NCBI GenBank assembly: GCA_045123995.1
Contig: JBGVKY010000025.1
Span: 1-64,000 of the forward strand
From: HGM11501 sp045123995
Lineage (GTDB): Bacteria > Bacillota > Clostridia > CAKSNL01 > HGM11501
DNA: 64,000 nt
Reading direction: 5' to 3'
Shown here: positions 7,443 to 15,281 of the stretch, in pieces
How positions within the stretch are numbered: position 1 is the first letter of the stretch
How the letters are laid out: each line of letters starts with the position of its first letter
Program-made: the position numbers and the translations under genes
The notes under the pieces: model-generated
Seen by the model: the letters and a program-made list of their open reading frames with translations, nothing else
Database searches by the model: none
Told to the model about the DNA's origin: nothing

Positions 7443-8225
7443 TTATTTTACCCTGAGATATTTTATGGAGTTTAGAGAGTCATATTTGTATTTTGAAATA
7501 CATTCGCCGGTTTTGTTTTTAAAGGCACTTCTGAAATACTTAACGTCCGTATATCCGCATCGTGCAGCAATTTCCTCGTGAGTGAAATAGTCAGAATTCA
7601 TAAGGAGGATTGCATATTCAATCCTCAAATTATCCAGATACTTTTTGGGGCTTATGCCGATTTCTCTTTTAAATTCTCTCCTGAAAAAAGAGTCGCACAC
7701 TCCCACCTTCTTTGCCACATCAGCGATGGAAAGATACTGGTCGGAGAAATGTCTCTTCATATATTCTGCGGCGAAAACAAAGCGGTTTTCTGTTTGCTCA
7801 GTTTCATATTCGGCTTTTTTAATCTCAGCTAAAACCTTGTAAAAAAGGGAAGTTGCCAATAGCTTATAGCCAGGCTTCTTTTCTTCCCATACTCTTAATA
7901 TATCCTTGAACACGGCCTGGAATTTTTCGGGATTTTCGGGGGAGAAGCACTGGATTCTATCTGTATAAAGATTGGTCATATCAAAATGAACAACAATCAT
8001 TTTTTCGCTTTCTGTATGGGATGTGTAGTCCAGGGCTTTAGGGACAAGGCATATGTCGTTGGCTTTTGCAAAAATCTTTTCATCCCGGGTAACATAGGTG
8101 GTTTCACTGTTAAAGCGCATAGTAAGGGCAGAGAAGTTTCTTCCGTTTGTTTTATACACGCCTTTTTCACGCTCGAAATAAACAACGTCTAAAATATCTA
8201 TAAGCACGTCCTCGCTTATCTCCAT
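7443..8225 (-). CDS. AraC family transcriptional regulator (260 aa)
   Basis: Second AraC-type regulator, paralogous to its downstream neighbour: same N-terminal cupin-like layout and a C-terminal double helix-turn-helix (LSIADVAKKVGVCDSFFRRE, GISPKKYLDNLRIEYAILLM, HEEIAARCGYTDVKYFRSAF). The ATG at 8225 follows AAAGGAGGTGG. It is divergent from the GH3 gene, with about 180 bases between, holding a promoter for each direction and two copies of a shared CGAAAAT-type motif. Likely local activator of the downstream glycoside and sugar-acid genes. Confidence 0.92.
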   Translation of the reverse strand: MEISEDVLIDILDVVYFEREKGVYKTNGRNFSALTMRFNSETTYVTRDEKIFAKANDICLVPKALDYTSHTESEKMIVVHFDMTNLYTDRIQCFSPENPEKFQAVFKDILRVWEEKKPGYKLLATSLFYKVLAEIKKAEYETEQTENRFVFAAEYMKRHFSDQYLSIADVAKKVGVCDSFFRREFKREIGISPKKYLDNLRIEYAILLMNSDYFTHEEIAARCGYTDVKYFRSAFKNKTGECISKYKYDSLNSIKYLRVK

Positions 8226-8251
8226 GGAACCACCTCCTTTATGTATAAATC

Positions 8252-8280
8252 ATAATAGCATAGAAAGTAGCGAAAATCAA
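8252..8280 (-). promoter_or_regulatory. Leftward promoter of the AraC gene pair
   Basis: On the minus strand TTGATT (8280-8275), 17-nt spacer, TATTAT (8257-8252). Confidence 0.55.
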
Positions 8281-8332
8281 GTGTTTTTTGCTTTTTCACG
8301 GGTTATTCGGGTCGAAAATTACACTTATTTTA
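8271..8332. promoter_or_regulatory. Putative AraC operator motifs upstream of GH3
   Basis: CGAAAATCA at 8271-8279 and CGAAAATTA followed by TTATTTTA at 8313-8332. The two start points are 42 bp apart, four helical turns. A third copy, CGAAAATTA then TATTTTA, lies upstream of the dehydratase operon at 10703-10720. Shared placement suggests a common regulator binding site; this is inference. Confidence 0.4.
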
Positions 8333-8345
8333 AAATGTAAAACGT

Positions 8346-8374
8346 TTGACAAAAATCTCACAAAATGATATAAT
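8346..8374 (+). promoter_or_regulatory. Sigma-A promoter of the GH3 gene
   Basis: TTGACA (8346-8351), 17-nt spacer, TATAAT (8369-8374); lies just downstream of the CGAAAATTA motif. Confidence 0.8.
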
Positions 8375-8403
8375 TACTAAAAAGTATTTTAGGGAGAATT
8401 TAT

Positions 8404-10416
8404 ATGATTAAAGAGATTATAGGAAAAATGACACTAGAGGAAAAAATAGCAATGTACACAGGCAGTGAAGACCTTAAAACCACGCCACTGCCCAGGTTTA
8501 ATATTGAAAAGAAAAGTATGTCAGACGGCCCTCACGGCATCTGGGACCTGACTCCGGGAAGCAACTGCACGCTTTTTTCATGCCTTTCATCTTTAGCATC
8601 AAGCTGGGATAAGGAAATGGCAAAGAAAATGGGAAATGCCATTGCATACGACTGTATAGAGCATGATATTGATATGATTTTGGCTCCCGGAATCAATATA
8701 AAACGTTTTCCGCTTTGCGGAAGGAATTTTGAATATTTGTCAGAAGACCCGTATCTTGCGGGGAAAATGGGAGCTTCCTACATAAACGGTGTTGAGGAAA
8801 AGGGAATAAAAAGTTGCCTTAAGCATTATGCGGTTAATAATCAGGAGGAATACCGCACGGTAACTAGCGTTGAAATTGACGAGAGAACTTTAAGAGAGAT
8901 ATACTTAAAGGCCTATGAAATTGCAGTTAAAAATTCCAAACCTCAGTCCGTTATGTGTGCTTATAACAAGATAAACGGTATCTGGGCATCTGAAAATAAA
9001 TTTTTATACAGGGTTTTAAAAGATGAATGGGGGTTTGAGGGATACACCGTTTCTGACTGGGGTGCCGTACACGATGCAGCAAGATCCCTGGCAGCAGGAC
9101 TTGATCTGGAAATGCCTCCCCAGGGAGAAAGAACGGCTATTCAACTTAAAAAAGGCCTTGAAGAGGGAATTATAACAGAGGAAGATTTGGACAAGGCACT
9201 TTTAAGAACGCTTCAATTCTGTACGGCAAAAAAGGCAGAGAAAATACCTTATAACAGAGATTCTCAGCACGCTCTGGCAAGAGAAATTGCCGCTTCAGGC
9301 GTAGTTTTACTTAAAAATGACGACGAAACCTTGCCCATTACAAAGGAAAAATATAAAAAGGTAACTTTAGTGGGCGAATATGCAGTTTCGCCTCTCATCA
9401 GCGGCCAAGGAAGCACGGAGGTTTTATGTAATGAAGAATATATAGACAGTCCTCTTGAAGAGCTCCAAAAGGCGTTGCCGGAAGTTGAATTTGATTATAT
9501 AGAAATGTACAAAAAGGCGGAGTTTTCGCCTACGATGCTCTGGCCTAAGGATTATGATTTCAGAATGGCTATAAAGGATTCTGATCTGGTGGTATTTTTT
9601 GCGGGTTCCATGGAATCTGAAGACACCGAAAACTTTGACAGAGCGAGTGCCAGAATAAATCCCAATCAGGAATTCTTTATAAATGCCGCCTTAAATGGAG
9701 GTAAAAAGGTTGCGGTTATACTTCAGTCAGGCGGAGCACTCATTTTTGCCAACTGGTGCGAAAAGGTTTCTGCCATTGCTGAAATGTGGCTTGGCGGTGA
9801 GGCGGCAGGCGGAGCTATTGCGGATGTGCTGACAGGAAAGGTAAATCCCTCAGGTAAGCTTGCGGAAACCTTCCCCAAGAAGCTTAGAACCGATTTGGAA
9901 TATCCCGGAGATGGCCTTAAGGTTGAATACAAGGAAAAGCTTGAAGTAGGCTACAGATATTACGATAAGCATCTCGATGAAATCAAATATCCCTTCGGCT
10001 TTGGTCTTTCCTATACAAAGTTTTACTACAATAATTTGGAAATCAAAAAGGAAGAGGGAAAAGTAAAGCTTTCCTTTGATATTTCTAACGTGGGTGATTT
10101 TGACGGTGCAGAGGTTTATCAGATTTATGTAAGGGATGTTTTAACCACCGTTGTAAAACCCGAAAAAGAACTTAAGGAATTTGGAAAAGTGTTTCTTAAA
10201 AAGGGCGAATGTAAAAAGGTAAGCGTCGAAATCCCTTTTTGTGATTTATCCTATTATAATATTATGATTGACGAGTGGGTTGTAGAAAACGGCGAATACG
10301 AATTTTTAGTTGGTGCATCGTCAACTGATATACGTCTTAAAGCAAGCGTTGACATCCAGGAGGATATGGGCTTTACCATGGGGCCAGGCGGCACAGCGAA
10401 AGTAGGCGGAAGATAA
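8404..10416 (+). CDS. Glycoside hydrolase family 3, beta-glycosidase (670 aa)
   Basis: A GH3 enzyme that removes non-reducing-end beta-linked sugars. It has the N-terminal barrel with KMTLEEKIAMYTG, SDGPHG, the acidic signature HYAVNNQE, and YTVSDWGAVHD containing the nucleophile Asp near residue 217; a C-terminal alpha/beta sandwich domain (about 290-510) with SGVVLLKNDDETLP; then GFGLSYT and a fibronectin-III-like domain (about 560-655). No PA14 insert and no signal peptide are seen, so it acts in the cytoplasm on imported oligosaccharides. It probably feeds the sugar oxidation enzymes encoded just downstream. Confidence 0.93.
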   Translation: MIKEIIGKMTLEEKIAMYTGSEDLKTTPLPRFNIEKKSMSDGPHGIWDLTPGSNCTLFSCLSSLASSWDKEMAKKMGNAIAYDCIEHDIDMILAPGINIKRFPLCGRNFEYLSEDPYLAGKMGASYINGVEEKGIKSCLKHYAVNNQEEYRTVTSVEIDERTLREIYLKAYEIAVKNSKPQSVMCAYNKINGIWASENKFLYRVLKDEWGFEGYTVSDWGAVHDAARSLAAGLDLEMPPQGERTAIQLKKGLEEGIITEEDLDKALLRTLQFCTAKKAEKIPYNRDSQHALAREIAASGVVLLKNDDETLPITKEKYKKVTLVGEYAVSPLISGQGSTEVLCNEEYIDSPLEELQKALPEVEFDYIEMYKKAEFSPTMLWPKDYDFRMAIKDSDLVVFFAGSMESEDTENFDRASARINPNQEFFINAALNGGKKVAVILQSGGALIFANWCEKVSAIAEMWLGGEAAGGAIADVLTGKVNPSGKLAETFPKKLRTDLEYPGDGLKVEYKEKLEVGYRYYDKHLDEIKYPFGFGLSYTKFYYNNLEIKKEEGKVKLSFDISNVGDFDGAEVYQIYVRDVLTTVVKPEKELKEFGKVFLKKGECKKVSVEIPFCDLSYYNIMIDEWVVENGEYEFLVGASSTDIRLKASVDIQEDMGFTMGPGGTAKVGGR

Positions 10417-10417
10417 A

Positions 10418-10645
10418 ATGAGAAAGCTTGAAATAGGGAAAATTTACAGGCATTTTAAGGGAAACCTCTATAAGGTGGAGGATGTGGCAACACATTCGGA
10501 AACAGGCGAAACCTATGTAATCTACCGTCAGATGTATGGAGATGAAAGCCTGTGGATAAGGCCTTTAGAGATGTTTCTTTCAAAGGTGGATAAGGAAAAA
10601 TATCCCGACGTGGAAGAAGAATACAGATTTACATTAGTTGAATAA
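10418..10645 (+). CDS. DUF1653 family protein (75 aa)
   Basis: Small conserved protein of the DUF1653 family (start RKLEIGKIYRHFKGNLYKVE, then YVIYRQMYGDESLWIRPLEMF), predicted beta-rich. Its function is not established. The ATG comes one base after the GH3 stop codon, so the two are translationally linked, and a terminator follows. The family is often annotated in gut Clostridia without a role; no catalytic residues are evident. Confidence 0.85.
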   Translation: MRKLEIGKIYRHFKGNLYKVEDVATHSETGETYVIYRQMYGDESLWIRPLEMFLSKVDKEKYPDVEEEYRFTLVE

Positions 10646-10648
10646 GCA

Positions 10649-10682
10649 AAAAGGGTTTAAGGTTTTTCTTAAACCCTTTTGG
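10649..10682 (+). terminator. Terminator after DUF1653
   Basis: Thirteen-bp stem (10649-10661 with 10668-10680), loop GTTTTT, ending in TTTT. Confidence 0.75.
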
Positions 10683-10702
10683 TGTTTTGAGGTTTTTAGA
10701 AG

Positions 10703-10763
10703 CGAAAATTAGGTATTTTATATCGTTTTTGTGGTTTATTTATGGCGAAAAGTGTGTTAATAT
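10703..10763 (+). promoter_or_regulatory. Promoter region of the sugar-acid operon with shared motif
   Basis: CGAAAATTA (10703-10711) plus TATTTTA (10714-10720) repeats the motif upstream of GH3. A likely promoter is TTTATT (10735-10740), 17 nt, TAATAT (10758-10763). The poor -35 fits an activator-dependent promoter. Confidence 0.45.
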
Positions 10764-10802
10764 AAAATCAGAAATATATACTTTGAGAAAAGGAGATATA
10801 TT

Positions 10803-12173
10803 ATGAGTGAAAATTTAAGAGAAATGATTTCCGAAAATGTAAAAATGTCATCAAGCCCGTCGGAGCTTAAAATTACCGATATCCGTGTGACTAATTTAAA
10901 CGGAGCGCCCAAGCATTGCCCCTTGATTAAGGTTTATACCAATCAGGGCCTTGTTGGCTACGGAGAAGTAAGAGACGCATCAAGCGCAACCTATGCACTT
11001 ATGCTTAAATCCAGACTTATCGGCGAAAATCCCTGTAATGTGGATAAAATATTCAGAAGAATAAAGCAGTTTGGTGGTCCCTCACGTCAGGGTGGCGGTG
11101 TATCCGGTCTTGAAATTGCCATGTGGGATCTGGCAGGTAAGGCATGGGGTGTTCCACTCTGGCAGATGCTGGGAGGGAAATTCCGTGATAAGGTGAGAGT
11201 TTACGGAGATACCGACGTTGACGGTAAGCATACAGGTCGTGATATGGGCTATGCCATGAAAAAGCGAATAGAAATGGGCTTTACCATTGTTAAAATGGAC
11301 CTTGGTATCGAGCTTTTATATGACGAGCCCGGAACGTTAAATGCACCTTTGGGAATGCTTGAGGAATTACAGAAATATTCCATGAAAGCTATCTCCCACC
11401 AGAGCGGTTCCATTGATATGGACATGATGCTGGGCAAAAACTACGAGGTTTTCACAATTCCTCATTATGCTACAGGAATACATATAACCGAAAAGGGTCT
11501 TGACTATCTTGAAAACTATGTAAAGGAAGTAAGAGATGTAATCGGCTATGAAGTGCCTATTGCCATTGACCACTTCGGGCATGTATCCATGGAAGACTGC
11601 ATCAAGTTCTTAAAGAGACTTGAAAAGTATAATATTGCATGGGTTGAGGATATTCAGCCCTGGCATCTTACGGGACATTTTGAAAGAATTGCAAAAAGCT
11701 GTAACGTTCCTCTTTGCACAGGTGAAGATATTTATCTTGCAAAGAACTTTAAGCCTTTATTGGAATGTGGCGGAATTTCCGTTGCACATCCTGACCTTTT
11801 AACAATCGGCGGTGCACTGGAGACCAAAAAGCTTTCTGATATGTGTGAAGAGCACGGCGTGGCTATGGCAATTCACATGGCAGAAAGCCCCATTGCCTGC
11901 ATGGCAGCAGTTCACACTGCGGCAGCTCTTCAGAATGTTTTAGCAGTTGAATTCCACTCTGTTGACGTTCCCTGGTGGAATGACCTTGCTATCGGAATTG
12001 AAAATCCCTTATTCAAGAACGGATTTGTAAATGTTCCCGATACTCCCGGTCTCGGCATAGAAGCCCTTAATGAAGAATTGATAGCTCAGCACATTCACGA
12101 TAAATATCCCGGTCAGTGGGAGTCTACCGAAATGTGGGATAAAGAATGGGCAAACGACAGGGAGTGGAGCTAA
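10803..12173 (+). CDS. Enolase-superfamily sugar acid dehydratase (456 aa)
   Basis: Member of the mandelate racemase/muconate lactonizing enzyme group of the enolase superfamily, whose sugar-acid members remove water from an aldonate to give a 2-keto-3-deoxy acid. Seen: N-terminal capping domain, GGPSRQGGGVSGLEIAMWDL, a catalytic-lysine region FTIVKMD (about 162), and the three metal-ligand regions IAIDHFG (about 255), WVEDIQPW (about 280) and CTGEDIY (about 306), then AIHMAESP near 355. An AAGGAG site precedes the ATG. It is first in a four-gene operon with a lactonase-like protein, an SDR and an RraA-type protein. Exact substrate is unknown. Confidence 0.9.
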   Translation: MSENLREMISENVKMSSSPSELKITDIRVTNLNGAPKHCPLIKVYTNQGLVGYGEVRDASSATYALMLKSRLIGENPCNVDKIFRRIKQFGGPSRQGGGVSGLEIAMWDLAGKAWGVPLWQMLGGKFRDKVRVYGDTDVDGKHTGRDMGYAMKKRIEMGFTIVKMDLGIELLYDEPGTLNAPLGMLEELQKYSMKAISHQSGSIDMDMMLGKNYEVFTIPHYATGIHITEKGLDYLENYVKEVRDVIGYEVPIAIDHFGHVSMEDCIKFLKRLEKYNIAWVEDIQPWHLTGHFERIAKSCNVPLCTGEDIYLAKNFKPLLECGGISVAHPDLLTIGGALETKKLSDMCEEHGVAMAIHMAESPIACMAAVHTAAALQNVLAVEFHSVDVPWWNDLAIGIENPLFKNGFVNVPDTPGLGIEALNEELIAQHIHDKYPGQWESTEMWDKEWANDREWS

Positions 12174-12850
12174 TGCTTAAGATAAGATGGATCGGGCAGG
12201 GCGGATACATATTAAGTGACGGACAAACTGAAATTATAATAGACCCCTATCTTTCCGATGTTGTATTTAAAGTGGCGGGAAGAAAGAGACAAAGACCCGT
12301 TCCGGTAGAGCCGGAGGACGTAAAGGCAAATGTCTGCATCTGCACTCACAATCACTTAGACCATATAGATACCGAGGCAATTCCCCAAATGAAGAAAGAT
12401 AACATGCTGTTTTTAGCACCTTCTGACTGCGAAAAGATTCTTTGCGAACTGGGAGTTACAAAGTATAAAAAATTTGACGAGGGCGATAGCTACAAGGTGG
12501 GGGATTTTGAAATAACGGCGGTATATGCCAATCACACCGTTCCCGCATCGGGAGTATTGATTAAACATTCAGGACAGTCTCTTTACTTTACGGGGGATAC
12601 CTTGTATGATGAAAAGCTTAAAGATGTAAAATGTGATATTTTATTCATCTGCATAAACGGTCGTCTTGGAAATATGTCAGTTACGGAGGCTATGTCAATC
12701 ACGGAAGAAATCAATCCGAATGTGGCAGTTCCCAATCATTATGATATGTTTGACTCCAATATGGAGGATCCCCAAAAATTCAGGGTTCCCCAGAGCTTTA
12801 TAATGGAATTTGACAAAGAATATGAGGTGAAGGGAAAATGTTTGATTTAA
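12173..12850 (+). CDS. Metallo-beta-lactamase-fold hydrolase, UlaG-like (225 aa)
   Basis: Metal-dependent hydrolase of the UlaG-like branch. The zinc/manganese motif THNHLDHID lies at about residues 57-65, with later ligand regions FTGDTLYD and VPNHYDMF. The start IRWIGQGGYILSDGQTEIII is typical of this branch. UlaG itself opens a sugar lactone (L-ascorbate 6-phosphate), so lactone hydrolysis is the likely role here. The ATG overlaps the previous stop codon (TAATG), showing tight coupling to the dehydratase gene. Confidence 0.88.
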   Translation: MLKIRWIGQGGYILSDGQTEIIIDPYLSDVVFKVAGRKRQRPVPVEPEDVKANVCICTHNHLDHIDTEAIPQMKKDNMLFLAPSDCEKILCELGVTKYKKFDEGDSYKVGDFEITAVYANHTVPASGVLIKHSGQSLYFTGDTLYDEKLKDVKCDILFICINGRLGNMSVTEAMSITEEINPNVAVPNHYDMFDSNMEDPQKFRVPQSFIMEFDKEYEVKGKCLI

Positions 12851-13566
12851 GAGGAAAAACTGCCCTTGTTACCGGCTCCTCCCAGGGCATAGGCAGGGAA
12901 ATTGCCAAAGCTCTTAAAGATGCCGGTGCAGAGGTTTTTGTGCATGGAACAACCATAACGGACAAGCTTAAAAAAGCGGCAGAATATGTGGGAACAGAAA
13001 AAATCACCTACGGTGATTTAACAGATAGGGGCATTTCAGAAAAGCTTTACGGCCAGACCGGAGGCGTTGATATTTTAATTTTAAACGCATCGGTTCAGGA
13101 TAAGAAAGTCTGGAATGAGTTTACCGAGGAGGAATTTGACAGACATATTGCCTGCAACCTTAAAAGCTCCTACTTTCTGATCAAAAAATATACGGAATAT
13201 ATGAAAGAGCAAAAATGGGGCAGAATTGTTACCATAGGAAGCGTAAATCAGTATAACAATCATCCTGAACTTATGATTTATGCAGTAACCAAGGCGGCGC
13301 AGATGAAGATGGTTTCAAATATTGCAGCGTCACTTGCTCCGTTTGGAATCACAGTTAACAACATTGCTCCCGGAGCCATAGATACCCCCAGAAACAAAGG
13401 GGTAACAAAGGACGAGGAAATTCTTAAAAAGGTTCTTACAAAGATACCCATGGGATATATGGGAGCAGCAAGCGACATGAATGGAGCAGCCCTTCTGCTC
13501 TGCTCGGACGAGGGCAGATATATAACAGGCAGCGATATAGTGATAGACGGCGGAATGAGACTTTAA
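12838..13566 (+). CDS. SDR family sugar/sugar-acid dehydrogenase (242 aa)
   Basis: Classical short-chain dehydrogenase: nucleotide-binding TGSSQGIG (residues 11-18), LNAS near 83, catalytic Ser in TIGSVNQ, YAVTK (about 147-151) and NNIAPGAIDTP. The ending IDGGMRL is typical. It probably oxidises a sugar to its lactone or interconverts sugar acids using NAD(P). The gene overlaps the lactonase gene by 13 bases. The substrate cannot be deduced from sequence, but the four-gene order suggests it supplies the first step of an oxidative sugar route. Confidence 0.92.
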   Translation: MFDLRGKTALVTGSSQGIGREIAKALKDAGAEVFVHGTTITDKLKKAAEYVGTEKITYGDLTDRGISEKLYGQTGGVDILILNASVQDKKVWNEFTEEEFDRHIACNLKSSYFLIKKYTEYMKEQKWGRIVTIGSVNQYNNHPELMIYAVTKAAQMKMVSNIAASLAPFGITVNNIAPGAIDTPRNKGVTKDEEILKKVLTKIPMGYMGAASDMNGAALLLCSDEGRYITGSDIVIDGGMRL

Positions 13567-13582
13567 GGGAAGGAAGATAAAG

Positions 13583-14491
13583 ATGGAGTTTAATAAAAGA
13601 GAAGAAATTATAAAGATAACCCCTCAGTGGAAAGGGGAAAGACTTCCTGACGGAAGACCCAAGGTGGATGAAAAATATTTAAAGGCCCTTAAAAACCTTA
13701 CTCTGGAAGAGGTGTGGAAGCCTATTTTCGTAAAAGGATACGAAAGTCAGTTTGAGGGAAGATTACACACACTTCACGATGACGGCAGAAAGTTAATAGG
13801 ACGAGCTGTAACAGCTTCCTACTGCCCCTATAGACCTGACCTTGACGAGGTTGTAAAGGAACAAGGAAGAACTGAAGGCAGAACAGGTACATACAACCAG
13901 TGGGTAATAGACAATTTGATGGAATATGACGTGCCTGTTATTGATATGTACGATAAAATTTATAAGGGCACTTATCTTGGCGGAAACCTTACCACTGCTC
14001 TTAAGAATAAGACTAAAAACGAAAACGGCGGTGCAGTAATCTGGGGAGGAATAAGAGATACCGAACAGATGAAAAAGGTTGAAAACACTCAGGTTTATTA
14101 CAGAGGAATCGATCCCACACCAATCCGTGAATTTATTATGCTTTCCTACAATGTTCCCACCCGTATAGGAAACGCAATCTGCCTTCCCGGTGACGTTGTT
14201 TTCGGTGCGGGCGGCGGTGTTTTATTCATTCCCTCTCATCTTGTGGAAGAAGTTGTCGGCGGTGCTGCAAAGACTCAGGTTAAGGACCTTTTCGGCTTTG
14301 AAATGATTGCCGAAAACAAGTTTACAACAGCACAGATTGATAAAAATACATGGTCAAAGGATATGCTTGACTTACTTATGGATTTTATTGAAAAAGATGA
14401 CAGAGCGGCTGAGTACAGAGGTCTTGACTGGTCTGTTGAATACGATCTGGCAATTAACGGAGATCCTAACGATACACAAAGCGCATTATAA
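13583..14491 (+). CDS. RraA-like aldolase/lyase family protein (302 aa)
   Basis: The core (about residues 60-235) matches the RraA/HMG-aldolase fold, whose members cleave 4-hydroxy-2-keto acids; the conserved GGIRD near residue 154 and the glycine-rich CLPGDVVFGAGGGVLFIP are both present. It is longer than minimal RraA (about 160 aa), with extra N- and C-terminal parts, as seen in catabolic versions. It ends the operon and is followed by a terminator. As the possible final aldolase it would split the 2-keto-3-deoxy acid made by the dehydratase; that is inference. Confidence 0.85.
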   Translation: MEFNKREEIIKITPQWKGERLPDGRPKVDEKYLKALKNLTLEEVWKPIFVKGYESQFEGRLHTLHDDGRKLIGRAVTASYCPYRPDLDEVVKEQGRTEGRTGTYNQWVIDNLMEYDVPVIDMYDKIYKGTYLGGNLTTALKNKTKNENGGAVIWGGIRDTEQMKKVENTQVYYRGIDPTPIREFIMLSYNVPTRIGNAICLPGDVVFGAGGGVLFIPSHLVEEVVGGAAKTQVKDLFGFEMIAENKFTTAQIDKNTWSKDMLDLLMDFIEKDDRAAEYRGLDWSVEYDLAINGDPNDTQSAL

Positions 14492-14500
14492 TAAATAGAT

Positions 14501-14537
14501 AAAAATCCCGTGCACAATGCTTGTGCACGGGATTTTT
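14501..14537. terminator. Bidirectional terminator between RraA-like and lepB
   Basis: Seventeen-bp perfect stem (14501-14517 with 14521-14537), loop TGC, flanked by A and T runs. Serves both convergent transcripts. Confidence 0.9.
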
Positions 14538-15117
14538 ATTTTCCACTTTTTAATTTGAATTTAAGTTTACCTATAACGTTTTCCACAGGAACTGCACCGA
14601 TAACACGGCTGTCGGTAGAGTGATTTCTGTTATCGCCCATAACCCATATGAAGCCATCGGGAATTGTAACTTCCAAACCCGAATAAGCGGGAAATTCATC
14701 GGGATTTACATACTCTTCCAATAGCTTTTCGCCGTTTCTGTAAACATGGCCGTTTTTCATTTGGAGGGTATCTCCCGGAAGGCCGATAACTCTCTTCACC
14801 CAGTATATATCCTGCTGGGATGAGGTTATTAAAGATGTTACGGCATTATATTTTATAATATCCTTAAAGTCATCGGAAAGGGAACGGACACGGTCCGTAC
14901 GGCTGTCAATTACAATTATGTCTTCATAGTCGGGATAGGAATTAAATACATTGCCGATTTTGGAAATAACATATAAATCACCGTGTTTCAAGGTGGGAAC
15001 CATGGAAGAGCCCTGCACCTTAGTGATTTGAAAAACAAAGACATTGAGCAAGGAAGCGATTACGAAAGCCACCAAAACATACATAAGCCAGCTTCCTATT
15101 TCTTTTAAAAGTTTCAT
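14536..15117 (-). CDS. lepB: Signal peptidase I (193 aa)
   Basis: Membrane serine protease that cuts signal peptides from exported proteins. One N-terminal membrane helix (about residues 9-30), catalytic Ser38 in GSSMVPTL, catalytic Lys108 in WVKRVIGLPGD, and the conserved C-terminal GDNRNHSTDSR box are all present, with the length usual for Gram-positive SipS-type enzymes. It lies convergent to the sugar-acid operon and divergent from spoIIGA, with its own promoter. Confidence 0.95.
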   Translation of the reverse strand: MKLLKEIGSWLMYVLVAFVIASLLNVFVFQITKVQGSSMVPTLKHGDLYVISKIGNVFNSYPDYEDIIVIDSRTDRVRSLSDDFKDIIKYNAVTSLITSSQQDIYWVKRVIGLPGDTLQMKNGHVYRNGEKLLEEYVNPDEFPAYSGLEVTIPDGFIWVMGDNRNHSTDSRVIGAVPVENVIGKLKFKLKSGK

Positions 15118-15152
15118 TTATATAAGTCCTTTCAGATTTTTATATCCATTAT

Positions 15153-15181
15153 ATTATAGTACGAACCTTTATCTTAGTCAA
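15153..15181 (-). promoter_or_regulatory. Promoter of lepB
   Basis: Minus strand TTGACT (15181-15176), 17-nt spacer, TATAAT (15158-15153). Confidence 0.7.
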
Positions 15182-15281
15182 TAAAAATTAAGTAACTTTT
15201 TGTCCGAAAATTTTTTTAAGAATCAGACCTGATACGACAAAAAATACTCCCCCTTAATTGTATAATGAAAAGGGTGATGAA

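Noticed and set aside
10646..10802. Riboswitch upstream of the dehydratase operon
   Set aside because: After the terminator of the previous gene no conserved aptamer-like pairing or expression platform is visible; the region is AT-rich promoter DNA.
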